From NCBI GenBank assembly GCA_019113455.1, contig DXHG01000114.1, positions 1-6,473 on the forward strand: 6,473 nucleotides of DNA. The letters run 5' to 3'. Each line of letters begins with the position of its first letter. Within the stretch, counting starts at the first letter, position 1. The notes under the pieces are model-generated. The model was not told where the DNA came from. It did no database searches and worked only from the letters and a program-made list of their open reading frames with translations. This stretch comes from Candidatus Treponema faecavium. Its GTDB lineage: Bacteria; Spirochaetota; Spirochaetia; Treponematales; Treponemataceae. The translations under genes and the position numbers were made by a program. Positions 5,474-6,473 of this stretch are shown here, one piece after another.

Positions 5474-6373
5474 TTACCACAGACCGCTTTCTTTCATCGC
5501 GTCTTCAATGATTTTTCTGCTTTCAGGCAGCACCGGCACCAGCGGAAGACGCAAACCTCCGGACGGAAGCCCCTTGCACGAAAGCGCGTATTTAATCGGG
5601 CACGGGTTTGTTTCAACAAAAGCCGCTTTCATAAACGGCAGAAGCCGGTAATGCAGCGCGCGCGCGCGTTCCATATCGCCGTTTAAAGCGGCGTTCGTCA
5701 TTTCCGTCATTTCAGCAGGCGCAAGATTTGACACGACGGAAATAACGCCGTCGCCCCCAAGCGCCGTCAGCGCAAGCGTCAGCGAATCATCCCCTGACAG
5801 CACCGAAAAATCAGGATGCCGGCTCTGCACCTGCGCAATCACATCCATCATCTGAGAAACGCTGCCGCTCGCCTCTTTTACGCCGGCAATATTCGGCAGT
5901 TCTGCGATGCGCGCCAAAAGCGGCACGGATATATTTTTCCCCGTTCTTCCGGCAATGTTATATACGATAATCGGTATGCCGACGCAGGCAGCGGCTTCAA
6001 AATGACGCAGAATACCTTCGTCAGACGGTTTATTGTAATACGGCGTAACAACAAGCGCATAATCGGCGCCCAGCGCCTTTGCCCGCGAAACATACCGCAC
6101 CGCGTCGCGCGTGGAGTTGCTGCCCGCTCCCAGAATAACGGGAACCTTGCGCTCCGTATACGCTGCGCACTCGGCTATTGCAATCTCTGCAAGCCTGTCT
6201 TCTTCATCTTCCGTAAGCGTGGGCGTTTCGCCGGTTGTACCCAGCGGCACCAGCCCTGAAATACCTGATTTCAGCTGAAACCGCACCAGCTCGCGAAATC
6301 CGTCATAATCAACCGAGCCGACCGCAGTCATCGGTGTAATCAGCGCGGTAAAAGCGCCGCGAAGCCTTGCCAT
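5474..6373 (-). CDS. dapA: 4-Hydroxy-tetrahydrodipicolinate synthase
   Basis: 299 residues, standard for the family. A cytosolic TIM-barrel aldolase that condenses pyruvate with aspartate semialdehyde, the first committed step to DAP and lysine. All catalytic groups are present: T46-T47 in GTTGET, the Y112-Y113 pair in TPYYNKP, Y138 in YN, R143 in GRTG, and the Schiff-base lysine K166 in GVKEASG. ALGGDGVIS (204-212) is the usual glycine segment. YNIAGRT replaces the common YNVPGRT. The feedback site of the E. coli enzyme (S48, A49, H53, H56) reads T50, P51, E55, E58 here, which suggests weak or no lysine inhibition. The frame extends two codons to a GTG at 6379, but that codon lies inside the Shine-Dalgarno, so ATG 6373 is the start. 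It is the first gene of the dapA-asd-lysA operon. Confidence 0.96.
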   Translation of the reverse strand: MARLRGAFTALITPMTAVGSVDYDGFRELVRFQLKSGISGLVPLGTTGETPTLTEDEEDRLAEIAIAECAAYTERKVPVILGAGSNSTRDAVRYVSRAKALGADYALVVTPYYNKPSDEGILRHFEAAACVGIPIIVYNIAGRTGKNISVPLLARIAELPNIAGVKEASGSVSQMMDVIAQVQSRHPDFSVLSGDDSLTLALTALGGDGVISVVSNLAPAEMTEMTNAALNGDMERARALHYRLLPFMKAAFVETNPCPIKYALSCKGLPSGGLRLPLVPVLPESRKIIEDAMKESGLW

Positions 6374-6378
6374 ATGCA

Positions 6379-6383
6379 CCTCC
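6379..6383 (-). promoter_or_regulatory. Shine-Dalgarno of dapA, decides the start
   Basis: GGAGG on the minus strand lies five bases before ATG 6373. Its last base is the first base of an upstream in-frame GTG, which therefore cannot be the start codon. Confidence 0.85.
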
Positions 6384-6399
6384 GTCTAAAGCAACTATC

Positions 6400-6428
6400 A
6401 CTATATCGGATAGCCGCCTGTTATGCAA
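6400..6428 (-). promoter_or_regulatory. Promoter of the dapA-asd-lysA operon
   Basis: On the minus strand TTGCAT (6428-6423), 17 bases, TATAGT (6405-6400; five of six consensus). Transcription should start near 6393, giving a leader of about 20 bases, just enough for the Shine-Dalgarno. That is far too short for a lysine riboswitch or a T-box. A short inverted repeat, CTATC (6395-6399) and GATAG (6409-6413), spans the -10 box and could be a repressor site, but its arms are only five bases. Confidence 0.6.
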
Positions 6429-6429
6429 T

Positions 6430-6465
6430 ATTTACGCCGCTGCAAGTTCATGCAGCGGCATTTAC
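6430..6465. repeat. Perfect hairpin flanked by direct ATTTAC repeats upstream of dapA
   Basis: GCCGCTGCA (6436-6444) and TGCAGCGGC (6451-6459) are perfectly complementary around a 6-base loop. The stem is flanked on both sides by ATTTAC (6430-6435 and 6460-6465). It ends two bases before the dapA -35 box. It could be the terminator of a minus-strand gene lying to the right, but no T run follows on either strand. The sequence ends eight bases later, so the neighbour is unknown. Confidence 0.55.
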
Positions 6466-6473
6466 TTTGCATG

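Overview
The window is a compact bacterial chromosome segment of roughly balanced GC. It holds seven protein genes (one cut by the left edge) and no insertion sequence, CRISPR array, tRNA or rRNA that I can see. The mix suggests a spirochaete of the Treponema type: a signal peptidase I with a long insertion, a lipoprotein with a loose lipobox, an archaeal/fungal-type Asd, and a LysA of the divergent GAHGRAM type. This assignment rests on recalled resemblance only, with no database search, and a Clostridia-like host is not excluded.

Left part, minus strand (1-1036): lepB (signal peptidase I) is followed 11 bases later by the start of hemW (radical SAM heme chaperone), which runs off the left edge. 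A promoter with a perfect TATAAT lies almost on top of the lepB ATG. Region 1037-1467 has no confident gene. On the minus strand it carries a terminator-like hairpin just before the lepB promoter, a cluster of stem-loops, another hairpin, and an 82-codon open frame with protein-like composition but no good start, possibly a gene remnant.

Middle, plus strand (1468-3010): a DUF4097-type lipoprotein with a strong Shine-Dalgarno, a perfect 9-bp terminator-like stem, and then nudC (NAD+/NADH pyrophosphatase) with its own promoter, whose expected transcription start falls on the ATG. lepB and nudC therefore both look leaderless, while the DUF4097, asd and dapA genes have clear Shine-Dalgarno sites. 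nudC converges on the lysine operon across 61 bases containing hairpins.

Right part, minus strand (3072-6428): a tight operon dapA-asd-lysA with gaps of 15 and 8 bases, driven by a clear promoter and a leader of about 20 bases. Asd makes aspartate semialdehyde, DapA condenses it with pyruvate to enter the diaminopimelate pathway, and LysA decarboxylates meso-diaminopimelate to lysine. The middle steps (dapB, the aminotransferase or acylation branch, dapF) are not here. The leader is too short for a lysine riboswitch.

The points most worth checking are the arginine at the signal peptidase general-base lysine position, the two apparently leaderless genes, the structured minus-strand segment at 1056-1290, and the divergent LysA motifs.
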